A stretch of DNA of 64,000 nucleotides from Rebecca billardiae RCC1528 (taxonomy: Eukaryota; Haptophyta). Below are positions 17,840-28,095 of the stretch, in pieces. The position numbers were made by a program, and so were the translations under genes. Below the pieces are notes generated by a model. It searched no databases. It was given only the letters and a program-made list of their open reading frames with translations, and had not been told where the DNA came from. Every line of letters starts with the position of its first letter. Position 1 is the first letter of the stretch. The DNA lies in the NCBI GenBank assembly GCA_965240325.2, contig OZ251224.1:434001-498000 (forward strand), read 5' to 3'.

Positions 17840-19846
17840 TCAGACAGAGGTGACAATGTATCGCCCGCTGCGCTTGTCGTACTGGATCATGTTTCGGCGC
17901 GGCCCGCCGCCGGGCGAGCGCGAGGTGTCGGGGGAGCGCGACGTGCGCGGTGACGCCGAGTTGGATGCGCTGCGGCTGCCGCCGCCACCGCCGCCGCCGG
18001 AGGCCGCGGCGCGGCTGCGCTGTATGCTCGGGCGCGGCGGCGCGGCGGCGCGACGTGGCCGCTGCCAGAAGGCGAGACGGCGGGGCTGCGGCGGCCTCTC
18101 GTCCTCCTCCTCGTCGCTCGACGCCGCGGCGGCCGCGGCCCCGCGCGTGCCCGCGGCGGCCGTCGGCGCCGCGCCGTCGGCGCGGCCGCCGTCCGCGCCG
18201 GCGCCACTGAGCGGCACGTCGTCCGCGGCCGAGCCGTACTGGCCGCTGCGCCGCCTCAGACGCACGCGCATCCGGCTGCGCAGGCCGAGCCGGCGCTCGC
18301 GCGCGCGCTCGCGCTCGATGTCGGCGTGCACGAGCCGCGTGGCGAGCTGCCACCTGTTCCGCGCCTGCCGCCGCGCCTGCAGCGCCATCGAGACCTGCAC
18401 GAGCAGCTGCAGCGCGAGCGCGGCAAACGCGGCGGGCGGCAGGATGTTGACGGCGATGCGCGCCCAGCCAATGTTGCGCTTCGACACGACGCAGAGCGCG
18501 GGCGCGGGCTTGACCGCTTCCTGCTCGCAGACGGGGTAGAGGAAGTTGAGCCCGTCCAGGTCGTTCTCCGAGAGGCACGCCGTGGCGCGCGTCGTCGTCA
18601 TCGACGTCATGATCGACTGCGCGCGCGTCGGGTCGTCCGGGTCGATCGAGGTGGGCGCGCCGCGCGTGCCCGGCAGTCGGTGCGCGCGCGTGCACACGTC
18701 GTCGTCGCCCATCTGCTCGTCGGCGACGCGGTACAGGTCGGCGTAGATGTCGGGGTGCGAGAAGCCGAGCACGTGGCCGATCTCGTGCGCCGCCGCCGAC
18801 CCGAAGTCGAAGCACTCGAGGCACGGCAGCACCACCTTGTTCCACACCACGGGCGGCGAGAAGACGAGGATCATCACGAGCCAGAGGCTGAGCTGCCAGC
18901 GCGAGAGCACGCGCAGCGCGTCGGCGAGGCCGGCGAGGAGGGCGGAGCGCTGGCACACGCAGCAGCGGCCGTCGCGCACGAACACCTTGCGCAGCACGAA
19001 GAGCATGCCCAGCGCGCTCCCCGCGTAGCCGAACGCCCACAGCCCGAAGATGAGCCACTTGAGGATCGTGAGCGCGTCCGCGTTGGCGTGCAGCGCGCGC
19101 AGCCCAAAGCAGAACGAGTTGTCGATGAACCAGCACACGTCCTCGGCGCCGCCGACGTGGAAGGTGAGGCGCACCTTCTCGATCACCCAGTCGCTGTACG
19201 AGATGCGCCCTGCAAGATGGAGCGCGCGCGCACGCCGGCGCGCGCGGGCGGCTCGCTCAGCGCGGCCGCGCGCGCGCGCGCCGCGCGGCCGCGCGCGGGC
19301 GACGGAGCGCGCGGGCCGCGCACCCGCCGGCGTGCGCGGGCCGTTCCGCCAGCCGCCGTCGGGCTCGAGGTATTCCACGAACGCCGCGACGTCCTCCACG
19401 CCGCCGGGTGCCGAGCGCGCCGTGATCCAGATCTCGACGAGCGAGCAGTCCTCGGCCTTGCCCTCGGCGATGCACTCGTCCGTCACGTTGTAGAACTGGA
19501 TGTACGGGTGGTTGATCGACCACGTGGACATGGCGCGCGCGAGGACGTCGTTGATCTCACTGCAGTCCACCCAGTTGAACGGCTTGAACGCGATGTCGTC
19601 CGGCGCGTCCTCCCTGAAGTAGGGCTCCATCGTCTCGCAGAAGGACGGGTCGATCGCAAACGCCAGCCCGCCGCCCAAGCCGGACTGGTCGAGCCGTTCG
19701 GCAGGCTTGGTCCATAGCAGCTTGTATCGCTGCGTCTCGCCTTGCTCCACCGTCGGCACGTTCACCCATCCCGTCGTCGCAGGCAGCGCCGCGGCCAGCA
19801 GGGCGAGCAGCCGGCCCGCCGCAGCTGGCGTTGGCCCCTCCCCCAT
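17840..19846 (-). CDS. Membrane-embedded matrixin-like zinc metalloprotease
   Basis: Exons 19846-19324 and 19209-17840 (intron 114 bp, donor GTGCGC, acceptor GCAG, phase 1) give 630 residues. A signal peptide (GRLLALLAAALPATTG) follows the ATG at 19846. The N-terminal lumenal part (about 30-210) has matrixin-like sequence ending in DVCWFIDNSFCFG. Two hydrophobic segments (about 220-250 and 278-296) follow. Then comes the zinc site HEIGHVLGFSH near residue 316, which is HExxHxxGxxH of metzincins, and a candidate Met-turn (SIMTSM) about 55 residues later. A third hydrophobic segment (about 430-455) and a basic, Ser/Gly-rich tail complete it. Two membrane helices between the substrate-cleft half and the zinc helix are unusual for M10 enzymes. 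Substrate unknown; cell-wall or scale processing is a guess. Confidence 0.72.
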   Translation of the reverse strand: MGEGPTPAAAGRLLALLAAALPATTGWVNVPTVEQGETQRYKLLWTKPAERLDQSGLGGGLAFAIDPSFCETMEPYFREDAPDDIAFKPFNWVDCSEINDVLARAMSTWSINHPYIQFYNVTDECIAEGKAEDCSLVEIWITARSAPGGVEDVAAFVEYLEPDGGWRNGPRTPAGARPARSVARARPRGARARGRAERAARARRRARALHLAGRISYSDWVIEKVRLTFHVGGAEDVCWFIDNSFCFGLRALHANADALTILKWLIFGLWAFGYAGSALGMLFVLRKVFVRDGRCCVCQRSALLAGLADALRVLSRWQLSLWLVMILVFSPPVVWNKVVLPCLECFDFGSAAAHEIGHVLGFSHPDIYADLYRVADEQMGDDDVCTRAHRLPGTRGAPTSIDPDDPTRAQSIMTSMTTTRATACLSENDLDGLNFLYPVCEQEAVKPAPALCVVSKRNIGWARIAVNILPPAAFAALALQLLVQVSMALQARRQARNRWQLATRLVHADIERERARERRLGLRSRMRVRLRRRSGQYGSAADDVPLSGAGADGGRADGAAPTAAAGTRGAAAAAASSDEEEDERPPQPRRLAFWQRPRRAAAPPRPSIQRSRAAASGGGGGGGSRSASNSASPRTSRSPDTSRSPGGGPRRNMIQYDKRSGRYIVTSV

Positions 19847-20011
19847 TTTTGGATCACCTTGCTGCCTGCCCAAACTTGCGGTCCGGAAATGCAAACCGAC
19901 CAAGCCCGGACGCTGCTGCTCACGACCGCCCGGTGACGACTGACGACCGCAGGGTCAAGGGCGGCGCGCAAGCGGGCGTGCGCTCGAGAAGCCGGCCAGG
20001 ATCCCGTCAAG
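19847..20011. promoter_or_regulatory. Shared divergent promoter region
   Basis: Only 165 bp separate the start codons of the minus-strand protease and the plus-strand TLDc gene, so both promoters must lie here or overlap the coding starts. No TATA box is evident. Confidence 0.45.
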
Positions 20012-20986
20012 ATGATGCTCGGCGTGGAGGTGCTCGCCGCGGCGGCGGTGGGCCGCGTGGTGTACCGCTTCGTCCGCTCCTTCGAGGAGACGGGCGAGGT
20101 GGACCACTCTGGCGAGCAGCCGCTGCCCGTGCGGCGGCAGGTGACCGAGGGCCCGGTGATCCCCGACTTGGACATGCCCGAGGGCGCGATGGCGCAGCTC
20201 GGGCAGCCGGGCGTGCTGCTGCTCTCAGACGGCCTGCTCCAGCAGCTCGCGCAGTGGCTCCCACGCCGCCACACTCACGCGCGCTGGACGATGCTCTTCT
20301 CGACCGGGCTCGACGGCTACTCGCTCCACTCGCTGTACCGCAAGTGCGCCGAGCGCGGCGTGCTCCTGCTGCTCGTGCGCGACGTGCAGGGCGGGCTGTT
20401 CGGCGCGCACATCGCCGATCGGCTGAGACTGCCCGACAGCGGCCACGCGTCGTCCACCACCGCGCTCGCGACCGATGACACGCTCAGCTTCCACGGCACG
20501 GGCGAGACGTTCCTCTTCGAGGTGCTGCCGATGGCGCACCTGCCGCCGCTGCTCGACGGCTCGGCGCCGCCGCCCGTCTCCGTGTGCGCGTACCGCTGGT
20601 CGCACACGGACGACTTCTTCGTCGCGTGCACCAACGACTTCTTGGCCGTCGGCGGCGGCGGCGCGCGCTTCGGCCTCCGCCTCGAGGCCGACCTGCAGTC
20701 GGGCCGCAGCGGCGCGTGCGGCACGTTCAGCAACCCGCCGCTCGGCGGCACGCCGCTGCGACCGGGCGCGAGCCCGGCGCCCAGGCTGGCGGCGGGAGCG
20801 CCGGCCTCCGTGCCGCCCAGGCCTGGTGGCGGAGGCGCCGCGCGCCGCGCCGCCGGCGGCGGCAACGCGGACGAGCGCGAGAGCCGCTGGTTCGACGTGA
20901 GCGCCGTCGAGGTGTGGAGCCTGGACGACTGGACGCTGCACCACCACCACGAGATTGCGCCGGTCGGCTTCTCCGTCCAGCCCTGA
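20012..20986 (+). CDS. TLDc-domain protein
   Basis: A 324-residue single-exon frame. The TLDc fold covers about residues 65-310. Recognisable steps are the start of the domain at LLSDGLLQQLAQWLP, WTMLFSTGLDGYSLHSLYRKC, LLLVRDVQGGLFGAHIAD, HGTGETFLFEV, the DDFFVACTNDFLAVGGGG-RFGL core, the GACGTFSNPPL loop and a final strand VEVWSLDD. This matches OXR1/NCOA7/TLDC2 proteins, which protect against oxidative stress and bind and regulate the V-ATPase. A Pro/Gly/Ala-rich insert of about 50 residues separates the core from the last strand. No LysM or other partner domain is present. Confidence 0.85.
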   Translation: MMLGVEVLAAAAVGRVVYRFVRSFEETGEVDHSGEQPLPVRRQVTEGPVIPDLDMPEGAMAQLGQPGVLLLSDGLLQQLAQWLPRRHTHARWTMLFSTGLDGYSLHSLYRKCAERGVLLLLVRDVQGGLFGAHIADRLRLPDSGHASSTTALATDDTLSFHGTGETFLFEVLPMAHLPPLLDGSAPPPVSVCAYRWSHTDDFFVACTNDFLAVGGGGARFGLRLEADLQSGRSGACGTFSNPPLGGTPLRPGASPAPRLAAGAPASVPPRPGGGGAARRAAGGGNADERESRWFDVSAVEVWSLDDWTLHHHHEIAPVGFSVQP

Positions 20987-21516
20987 GGCGGGCCCGAGGC
21001 GCGGCCGGCGATCGGCTGCTGCGGCGCGCGCGTGGATCCGTCCTGCTCTGCGACACGCTTTTCGGGCTGCCAAGCCGCGGCAGCCAGGCCCGGGGCCGCG
21101 ACTCCTCCCACTTCCCAGGCAGTCGACCTGGATGCGCATTGCGCCTGCTGATGAGTCACAGCTGAGTGCTGGCAGCGTGGCTGTATTACAGTATTGCACC
21201 TGTTGGGCGCATTTGACGCGCCAAGGCGCGCCAGTGACCACGAGGGCTCGTGAAGAGCTGCAGCATGAGAGTCGGCCAGCAGGCCGTTCTGTCGGCGTCG
21301 GCGCCTCGGCGGGCGCCTCGCCGTTATGGGGAGTGTGACGGTTCGTGCGCAAACTGACTATTGTAAAAAGTCTGAACGCCCACCCACAAGCTCAGAATGA
21401 TCTGGTGATGTGGAGATGGAATCTCTTGATGATCAGCACGCCCGGATTTCTCATCCAGGATGCGCGCTGCCACCAGCAGGTCCGCGCAATTTAGGACCCG
21501 CCAGCGCGCGCTCGCG
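20987..21516. other. Intergenic, no feature seen
   Basis: It separates the TLDc gene from importin-9, both on the plus strand. No protein-like frame or repeat was recognised. Confidence 0.4.
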
Positions 21517-24500
21517 ATGGCATCATCGTCGCCCGGCGAGCTCGAGCAGCAGCTGCCGGCGCTGCTGATGGCGGTGCTGTCGGGCGACTCGGCGAGCCGC
21601 GCGCAGGCGGAGCACCACCTGACGGCGCTCGCCTCGGTGGACGGGTACACCTCGGCCCTCATCGCCGCGGCCTCGCACGCGCAGGCGCCCGCGGAGGTGG
21701 TGCAGCTGTCGCTCGTGCTGCTCAAGCAGGCGGTGAAGCACGGCTGGGAGCGCGTGCCGCCCGCGGAGCGCGCGGTGGTGCGCGCGCAGCTGCCCGCGCT
21801 GCTCGCCCACCCCGTCTCGCGCCTGCGCATCGCCGCCGCCGTCGCCATCGCCGCGGTCGCCGAGCACGAGTGGCCGGCGGAATGGCCGTCGCTGCTGGAC
21901 GAGCTGCTGGCGCGCGTGCGCAGCGGGGAGGCGGACGCGTGCCACGGCGCGCTGCGGTGCCTCGAGCTCGTGGCGGGCGAGCTCGACGAGCAGGACCTGC
22001 CCGCGTGCTTCGGCACCATCGCGCCGCAGCTCGCCCACACGTTCCGCGAGCCGCCCGCGGCCGAGCCGCGCGCGCGCGAGCGCATCCGCCGGCGCGCGGC
22101 CACCGCGTTCAGGCAGCTGGTGGACCAGCTGCACATGATGCCCGACTCGTCGCGCGCGGGGCCGGCATACCTCGAGCCCGCCGTGCGCGAGTGGCTCGGC
22201 CTCTTCGTCAGCACGATCGACGCGTTCACCGGCGGCGCGGGCGGCGCGGGCGGCGCGGGCGGCGCGGGCGGCTCGTGTGGTGCTGAGATCGCTCTGCTCC
22301 GCATGCTGCGCGCGCTCGTCTCGAGCTTCCCGCGGCAGCCGCTGCTGCGCGAGCCCGCGACGGCGCAGGCGGTGCTGCGCTCCTCGTGGGGCGTCCTCAC
22401 CCTCGTCGCCTCGCGCCAGCGCGCACGCGCGTCCGCCGACTCGGGCGCTGACTCGGACGGCGACAGCCTGGGCGATGAGGCGCTGGCCCTCGCCACGCTC
22501 GAGCTGCTCGTCGACGTGTGCGCGGCGAAGGCGTTCCGCAAGCTGGTGCGGCCGGCGCTGGGCGAGCTCGCCTCGATGCTCGTCCTGCTCATGCGCATCC
22601 CGCCCGACACCGCCGAGCTCTGGGCCGACGACGGCACGCAGTTTTTGCACGACGACGGCGAGGACTCGATGCACTACTCGCTGCGGGTGTCCGCGTTCGA
22701 GCTGGGCACCGACCTGCTCGACGCGCACGGGGACGGCGCGCTGGTGGGGCTGCTGCGCGCGGCGGGGGCGCACCTGGGCGGCGCGGCGCACGCGCGCGCG
22801 CACGCCCACCCGCCCGCGCGCTGGTGGGCGCAGGCGGAGGCGGCGCTGTACGCACTGAGCGCGTGCGCGCAGGTGCGGGGGCTCGACCTGGGCGCGCCCA
22901 AGCTGGCGGCCGCGAGCGGCTTCGACGTGCGCGCGTTCGCCGCGACGGAGCTGGGCTCGGCGGTGGGCGCGGAGGCGCCGCCGTTCGTGCGCGCGCGCGC
23001 GCTCGTGCTCGCCGCGCAGCTCGCCGACCACATGCCGCCCGACGTGCTGCGCGCGCACGCGCACGCGGCCGCGCTCGCGCTCGGCGCGGCCGAGCCGTGC
23101 GCCGCGCCCGTGCGCGTGAGCGCGTGCCGCGCGCTCGGCGCGCTGTGCATGCACGAGCGCGGCGCGGCGGCGCTGGGCAGCCGCGAGTGGTCGGCGATGC
23201 TGCACGGCCTCACGCAGCTGCTCAGCTCGGGCGCGCTCGAGGACGAAGCCCTCTCCTTCGCCGTCGAGACCACGGCCACCGTCGCGGGCGCGCACGGCAT
23301 TGGCGGCGCGAGCGCAGAGGCCGCGGCGCGCGCGGCGCCGACGCTGGCGCCCGCGCTCGTGCGCTGCATGCGCGCGCAGCGGGACGCTGTGCTGTGGTCG
23401 GCGGCGACGGACGTGCTCGAGCGGCTGCTCAGGCTGCCCGCCGCGTACCCCGTCGTCGCCGAGCACCTCGTGCCGCTGCTCATGCAGCCGGGGCTGCTCA
23501 CGCGCAGCGCGCCGCCACCGAGGCTCGAGGGCGCGGCCGTGCCGGGCAGCGTCGCGGCCGCGGCCGCCGGCGGCGTGCTCGCGCTCGCGCTGGGCGAGGC
23601 GGACGGCGACGCATCGATCACGCCGCACGCGCTCAACCTGCTCCGGCTGCTCGTCTGCACCGCTCCCGAGCGCGCGTCGGGCGGCTCGATGGGTTCGCTC
23701 GGCGAGTGCGCGCGCGCGCTGCTGCCCAGCATCGGCAGCGTTCTCTCACACGCAGCGCGCTCGGGCGAGGAGGTTTGCATGAGCGCGGGCAGCCGCTGCG
23801 TCGCCGAGCTGATGCGCGCGCGGCTGGTCGACCCGGTGGGCACGACGCCGCTCGCGCAGCTCGTGCTCGCCGTGCTCTCGCCGGGCACCGCGGACAAGGT
23901 CGCCGTCGACGGCCGCCACCTGCTCAGCCCGTGCGTCGACGCGGCGCTCGACGCGCTCACGGGCGCGGGCGGCGCGGACGCGGAGCGCGCGAGCGCCGGC
24001 CGCGCGCTGCTCGAGCAGCTGGTGGGCGCGTGCGTCGCGCGGCTGGCGGGCGGGCCGGTGCCGATGCTCGCGCAGGCGCTCGCCCTCGTCCTCGCGCACC
24101 TCGGCATGTCCCTCGCGTGCAGAGCCGCGGCCGCGGAGGGCGCCGCGCCGCCCGGCTCGGCCGCCGCGCTCGGCGCGGCGGCGGCCGCGCAGCTGAGCCA
24201 GCTGCTGCTCGCGCTGCCGCCGCCGCCGCCGCGCGCGGACGGCGGCGAGAGCGACGGGCCGGCGGGCGCGCTGGGCGCGGTCGTGCGCGCGTGGGTGGCG
24301 CACGCGCCGCGCTTCCTCGGCGCGCAGCCCCGCCTCGTCTCCGCGGTGCTGCTCACAGGGCTCTTCACAGTCAGACACGCCGAGCTGGCGCAGGCGACGG
24401 CGCGCGCGCCGCCCATCGGCGCGAGGGCGGAGGGCGGCGGCGGCGCGGCGCGCACGCGCGCGCACACGCGCGCCGCGACGCAGGCGGGCGGCGGCGCCGA

Positions 24501-25080
24501 CCGGCTGGTCCCGCTCTCCCTGCGCGTGCTCGAGGCGTGCCTCGAGATGGCGCGCGAGGAGCAGCTGATGGCGCGCGCCGAGCTGACGGACGGCCTGTGT
24601 GGCGACGGCCTGTGTGGCGACGGCCTGTACGGTGGGCAGATGGACGGCAGCGAGGAGGAGGAGGAGGAGGGGGAGGAGGAGGAGGAGGAGGGCGGGGAGG
24701 AGGAGGAGGAGAGCGGCGGCTTCGCGGCAGAGGCGCGCGGTGCACACCCCTCGGTCTTCGCGCCGCTCGACTCCGTGCCGCTCTCGTCGCTCCTCGACGC
24801 AGACGGCCCCGCCGAGCTCGAGCTCGAGGACGCCGAGGACGGCGTTGGCGCGGGGCCGAGCGCAGACGCGGCGCGCGCGCTCAGCACCGTCGACCTCGGG
24901 GGCTACATCGGCGCGTTTGTGTGCGCGTACGCCGAGCAGTGCCCGCACGACTTGCAGGCGTACATCGCGCACATGCAGCCGGAGGATCGCGCCACGCTGC
25001 AGCGCATGCTCGCACCCAACAACGACCCTTCGGCGTCCGGCTCCGGGGCAGCAGCAGTGTCGGGCGGCGGTGCAGCCTGA
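21517..25080 (+). CDS. Importin-9-like nuclear transport receptor
   Basis: An uninterrupted 1187-residue frame beginning MASSSPGELEQQ; the open frame extends 19 codons upstream to another ATG at 21460. It is almost entirely helical HEAT-repeat sequence. The N-terminus has the importin-beta RanGTP-binding pattern (QAEHHLTAL ... LSLVLLKQAVKHGW) and the WPAEWPSLLDEL motif that starts the second repeats. Near residue 1045 is a long Glu tract, the acidic loop typical of importin-9. The C-terminal module (LSTVDLGGYIGAFVCAYAEQ ... RATLQRML) follows the importin-9 ending. Importin-9 carries histones, actin and ribosomal proteins into the nucleus and chaperones basic cargo. A (GGA)n Gly/Ala insertion near residues 245-255 is lineage-specific. 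Confidence 0.8.
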   Translation: MASSSPGELEQQLPALLMAVLSGDSASRAQAEHHLTALASVDGYTSALIAAASHAQAPAEVVQLSLVLLKQAVKHGWERVPPAERAVVRAQLPALLAHPVSRLRIAAAVAIAAVAEHEWPAEWPSLLDELLARVRSGEADACHGALRCLELVAGELDEQDLPACFGTIAPQLAHTFREPPAAEPRARERIRRRAATAFRQLVDQLHMMPDSSRAGPAYLEPAVREWLGLFVSTIDAFTGGAGGAGGAGGAGGSCGAEIALLRMLRALVSSFPRQPLLREPATAQAVLRSSWGVLTLVASRQRARASADSGADSDGDSLGDEALALATLELLVDVCAAKAFRKLVRPALGELASMLVLLMRIPPDTAELWADDGTQFLHDDGEDSMHYSLRVSAFELGTDLLDAHGDGALVGLLRAAGAHLGGAAHARAHAHPPARWWAQAEAALYALSACAQVRGLDLGAPKLAAASGFDVRAFAATELGSAVGAEAPPFVRARALVLAAQLADHMPPDVLRAHAHAAALALGAAEPCAAPVRVSACRALGALCMHERGAAALGSREWSAMLHGLTQLLSSGALEDEALSFAVETTATVAGAHGIGGASAEAAARAAPTLAPALVRCMRAQRDAVLWSAATDVLERLLRLPAAYPVVAEHLVPLLMQPGLLTRSAPPPRLEGAAVPGSVAAAAAGGVLALALGEADGDASITPHALNLLRLLVCTAPERASGGSMGSLGECARALLPSIGSVLSHAARSGEEVCMSAGSRCVAELMRARLVDPVGTTPLAQLVLAVLSPGTADKVAVDGRHLLSPCVDAALDALTGAGGADAERASAGRALLEQLVGACVARLAGGPVPMLAQALALVLAHLGMSLACRAAAAEGAAPPGSAAALGAAAAAQLSQLLLALPPPPPRADGGESDGPAGALGAVVRAWVAHAPRFLGAQPRLVSAVLLTGLFTVRHAELAQATARAPPIGARAEGGGGAARTRAHTRAATQAGGGADRLVPLSLRVLEACLEMAREEQLMARAELTDGLCGDGLCGDGLYGGQMDGSEEEEEEGEEEEEEGGEEEEESGGFAAEARGAHPSVFAPLDSVPLSSLLDADGPAELELEDAEDGVGAGPSADAARALSTVDLGGYIGAFVCAYAEQCPHDLQAYIAHMQPEDRATLQRMLAPNNDPSASGSGAAAVSGGGAA

Positions 25081-25384
25081 TCCAACGCCAGATTTACAGC
25101 TGCTAGCAAGCGTGTCGTCCGCAGCAGCAGCTACTTGGCGGGTGACGATCGACTAGTCGTCGTTAGTAATTTGCAGCGCATGACGCGAAGCCTGAGTCTT
25201 AGATAACATGCCGCTGGCTAATAAGTAATATATATATATAGTTTTGATATCGCGATATATATTATATGATCGGCTACGCCGATCCTCGGGTAGTAAACAA
25301 CGAAGTTGAGGGCGCACGGCCCTGACTCGGCGGCCTGACAGTACAGACAGTAGTTGTCGCGTTCTTCACCGAATCACGATGCGC
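25081..25384. other. Intergenic, AT-rich island
   Basis: The 3' flank of importin-9. It contains an AT-dinucleotide stretch at about 25228-25265 with a self-complementary GATATCGCGATATAT core. No gene. Confidence 0.5.
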
Positions 25385-25387
25385 GCG

Positions 25388-25470
25388 CGCGCCCGGCGCG
25401 TCGCCGTGCAGGAGACGCGGGCGCGAGTAATCGACGCGATCGACGGCCTCGGGGGGCTGCGCCGTGTCGC
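25388..25470 (-). mobile_element. Fragment homologous to the 56-63 kb giant element
   Basis: About 80 bp match 59108-59202 with small gaps. Both read DTAQPPEAVDRVDYSRPR in the minus-strand frame and share the run CGATCGACGGCCTCGGGGGG. The fragment abuts the 3' end of the broken NACHT-WD gene. It is too short to function and marks a captured or abandoned piece of a paralogous copy. Confidence 0.75.
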
Positions 25471-25476
25471 GGCTCT

Positions 25477-27133
25477 TCATTCAGTCTTCGTAACGCAGCC
25501 GGCTTGCCCCTCGAGCGCGCGCACGCACTCTGACTCGGCGGTGTCCCACGCCCACAGCCGCACGACCGCGTCGCTGTCGTCGCCCGCGCTCGCCGCGACG
25601 CGCCCGTCGGCCGAGAGTGCGACCGCCTCCACCCAGCCGGCGTGCGCTAGCAGCACAGCCTCGCACGGCCCGCGCGCGGCGAGCAGGGGCGCTCGCGCGC
25701 AGTGCTCGCGCCCGCGCGCCCAGCTGGCGCGGGCGGCCGGGTGCGCGGCGCGCGGCGCGCGCCGCGCCCACGCGGACTCGTGCGGCGCCGAGCCAACCGG
25801 CTGCTCGAGGCACAGCGCGAGGCAGCGGCCCGGCGCCGCGGCGGCGGCGGAGGCGCTCAGCCGCGCGAGCTGCAGCCAGTCTGCGACGCGCGCGCGCAGC
25901 GCTGCAGCCTCCGCGCGCGCGGCCGCGCCCGGCTCGCCGCCGCCGCCGCCGCGCGCGTCGGCGTCGGCGAGCGCCGCGGCCGTGTCCGCGAGGTCGCGCA
26001 CGTACTCGGTCTCGAGGCCGTGCCGCGCGCGCGCCTCCCACCCGTCCGCGCCCGCGTCGGTGAGCTCGCGCGCCGCGTCGGCCGCGCGCCCGGCCGCGAG
26101 CAGCGCTTGCGCTAGCTCCTCGCACCGGCGCACATTGAGCACGGCGGCGTTGCGGCCGGCGAAGGCCGAGGCGCGCGGCGGAGAGGAGCAGGGGCTGCGG
26201 CGCGACGCGCCGCCGCCCGTCCTCGCCGCCGGCGGCCTTCGGGTGGCGCAGCGGTTTGGCGGCCTCGCCCGCCCACGTGCCAGCCCAGAAATCCGCGAGC
26301 GCGTGCGCGTCGGCCGGGCGGGCGCACCGTGCCGCCGCCGCCTCGGCCACCTGATGACGGTGGTACCAGCGCAAAGGGCCGTCGCCGCCGGCGAGCAGCG
26401 AGCCGAGCGCGTCGCGCACGGCGAGCCACACGGGCAGCCGCACCACCGCCGGCACCCAGAACTCGAACACGGACGCCCAGCACGTCCTCGTGCAGAGGGA
26501 GCGAGTCCTCCAGCTCGGCACTCGAGAGGCCGCGGCGCGACGCGCAGATGGCGCCGCACGCACGAGCATCGCGCCGTGCAGCCGCTCGACGCGCTCGAAG
26601 GTGGCGGCGACGGCGGCGCGCGCGTCGGCGGGCAGGTGCGCTGGCGGCGGCTCGCCCGAGCGCCACTCCGCCGCCGCGTCGGCGAGCAGCACGGCGTGCA
26701 GCGCGCTCGGCGTCTCTCCGTGTGCCGAGCGCACCGCCTCGGCCTGCCGCGCGTCGAGCGTGCGCCCCGCCGCGCCGAGCCGGCCTCGCACCACCGCCTC
26801 AGCGTCCGCCGCCGAGAGCCCGCCGAGCTGCAGCGCGGGCACGCCCAGCTGCGCGAGCCGCGTCGCGCACCCGTAACGGTAGCCGCCAGCGTCACCGCCA
26901 GCGTCACCGCCAGCGTCAGCGCCCGCGAGTCGATCTGCGCCAAAAAGGACAGAGTCAAGAAGCGTGTCGAGCGGCGCGGTGGAGAGCAGCGCGGAGTAGC
27001 GCACGCGCTCGCCGCCCTCAAGCACCGCCTCGTGCTCGTGCGCCGCGAACGAGCGGCTCGCGCCGCCGTCCTCGCTGGAGCCCGACGTGACGACGCGGCT
27101 CCGCGATCCGCGCGCGCGCAGCCGCGCAAGCAC
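25477..27133 (-). pseudogene. Truncated, frameshifted NACHT-WD repeat gene
   Basis: The minus-strand sequence matches NACHT and WD-repeat proteins (NWD/telomerase-associated type STAND ATPases) piece by piece. There is an ARC-like part (LSAADAEAVVRGRL ... SAHGETPSALHAVLLADA), a winged-helix part (ASRRGLSSAELEDSLPLHEDVL ... FEFWVPAVVRLPVWL), a helical linker (LRWYHRHQVAEAA ... CEELAQALLAAGRAADAARELTDA) and the first WD repeat (VLLAHAGWVEAVALSADGRVAASAGDD). These lie in different frames: a shift near 26555, a compensating one near 26480 and another near 26160. The Walker A/B half is missing upstream of 27133, where composition drops abruptly, and the WD propeller stops after one to two blades. 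I read it as a dead gene; three undetected introns are unlikely given the spacing. Confidence 0.65.
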
Positions 27134-27955
27134 CTGGGTATTTTTCGAGCACTCTGTCCCTTAAGTGCGGCAGCTCAAAAAATGGCGTTTCGCTTCAAAG
27201 AATCATGTACGTATAAATCAAGGGGCTTCACCAAATAACCTGCTTGAATCGCTGTTTTTGAAGTGCGGTTCTCTTAAGAGGAGAGGGATGCTACTAATCT
27301 ATGTTCCCGTGTATTACTCGTGTATGAATCAAGGGTTATCAAGGGGCTTAACAAGGGGCTTAACCTGATGATACCCGCCACTGAGAAGCGACGGTTCATG
27401 ACATCATATCGCGTGCCTAGGCGTTTTTGATTAGGCGAAGATCTAACAAGGTTCATTTCGCGGGTACCAATAGACAAACGAGCCGCGATGACGAACGTCG
27501 TGCCATAATACGTTGATACTGAAACGTTGTTTTTGAAGTGTGGTTCTCTTCAGAGGAGAAGGATAATTGGAGACGATACTTTACTCTTTGAATTGGAATC
27601 AGCAAACCAAGAGTGTATATCAGCAGGAGAATCACGAACGGCCCACCATAATTATCAGAAAGATGCAGACGCCTTTGTCCTATTCGAGTTCGATTTCTTC
27701 TATTACTTACTATCCAAGGATTAAGGAGCAGTACAAACGCAATCATGAGCAGCGATATCGAGTCAAATGCGGATTTCACACCTAAATCCACCTTCAAAAA
27801 TCCCCCAAATCCTGCGCGCATCCTCTTTTTTGATTTTGCGGAGCACGTGCGCCGCCCCCCCCGGCTTTCGCTCACGCTCAGACCTTTCGGGGGGGCCGTG
27901 CGCCATAATATGCTGCTGAATGTTACTGTTACTGCTGCTGACGATGCTGATGATG

Positions 27956-28095
<140 letters not shown>

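Noticed and set aside
21523-23628. 701-codon minus-strand frame opposite importin-9
   Set aside because: Arg/His/Ala-biased shadow of a well-supported HEAT-repeat protein.
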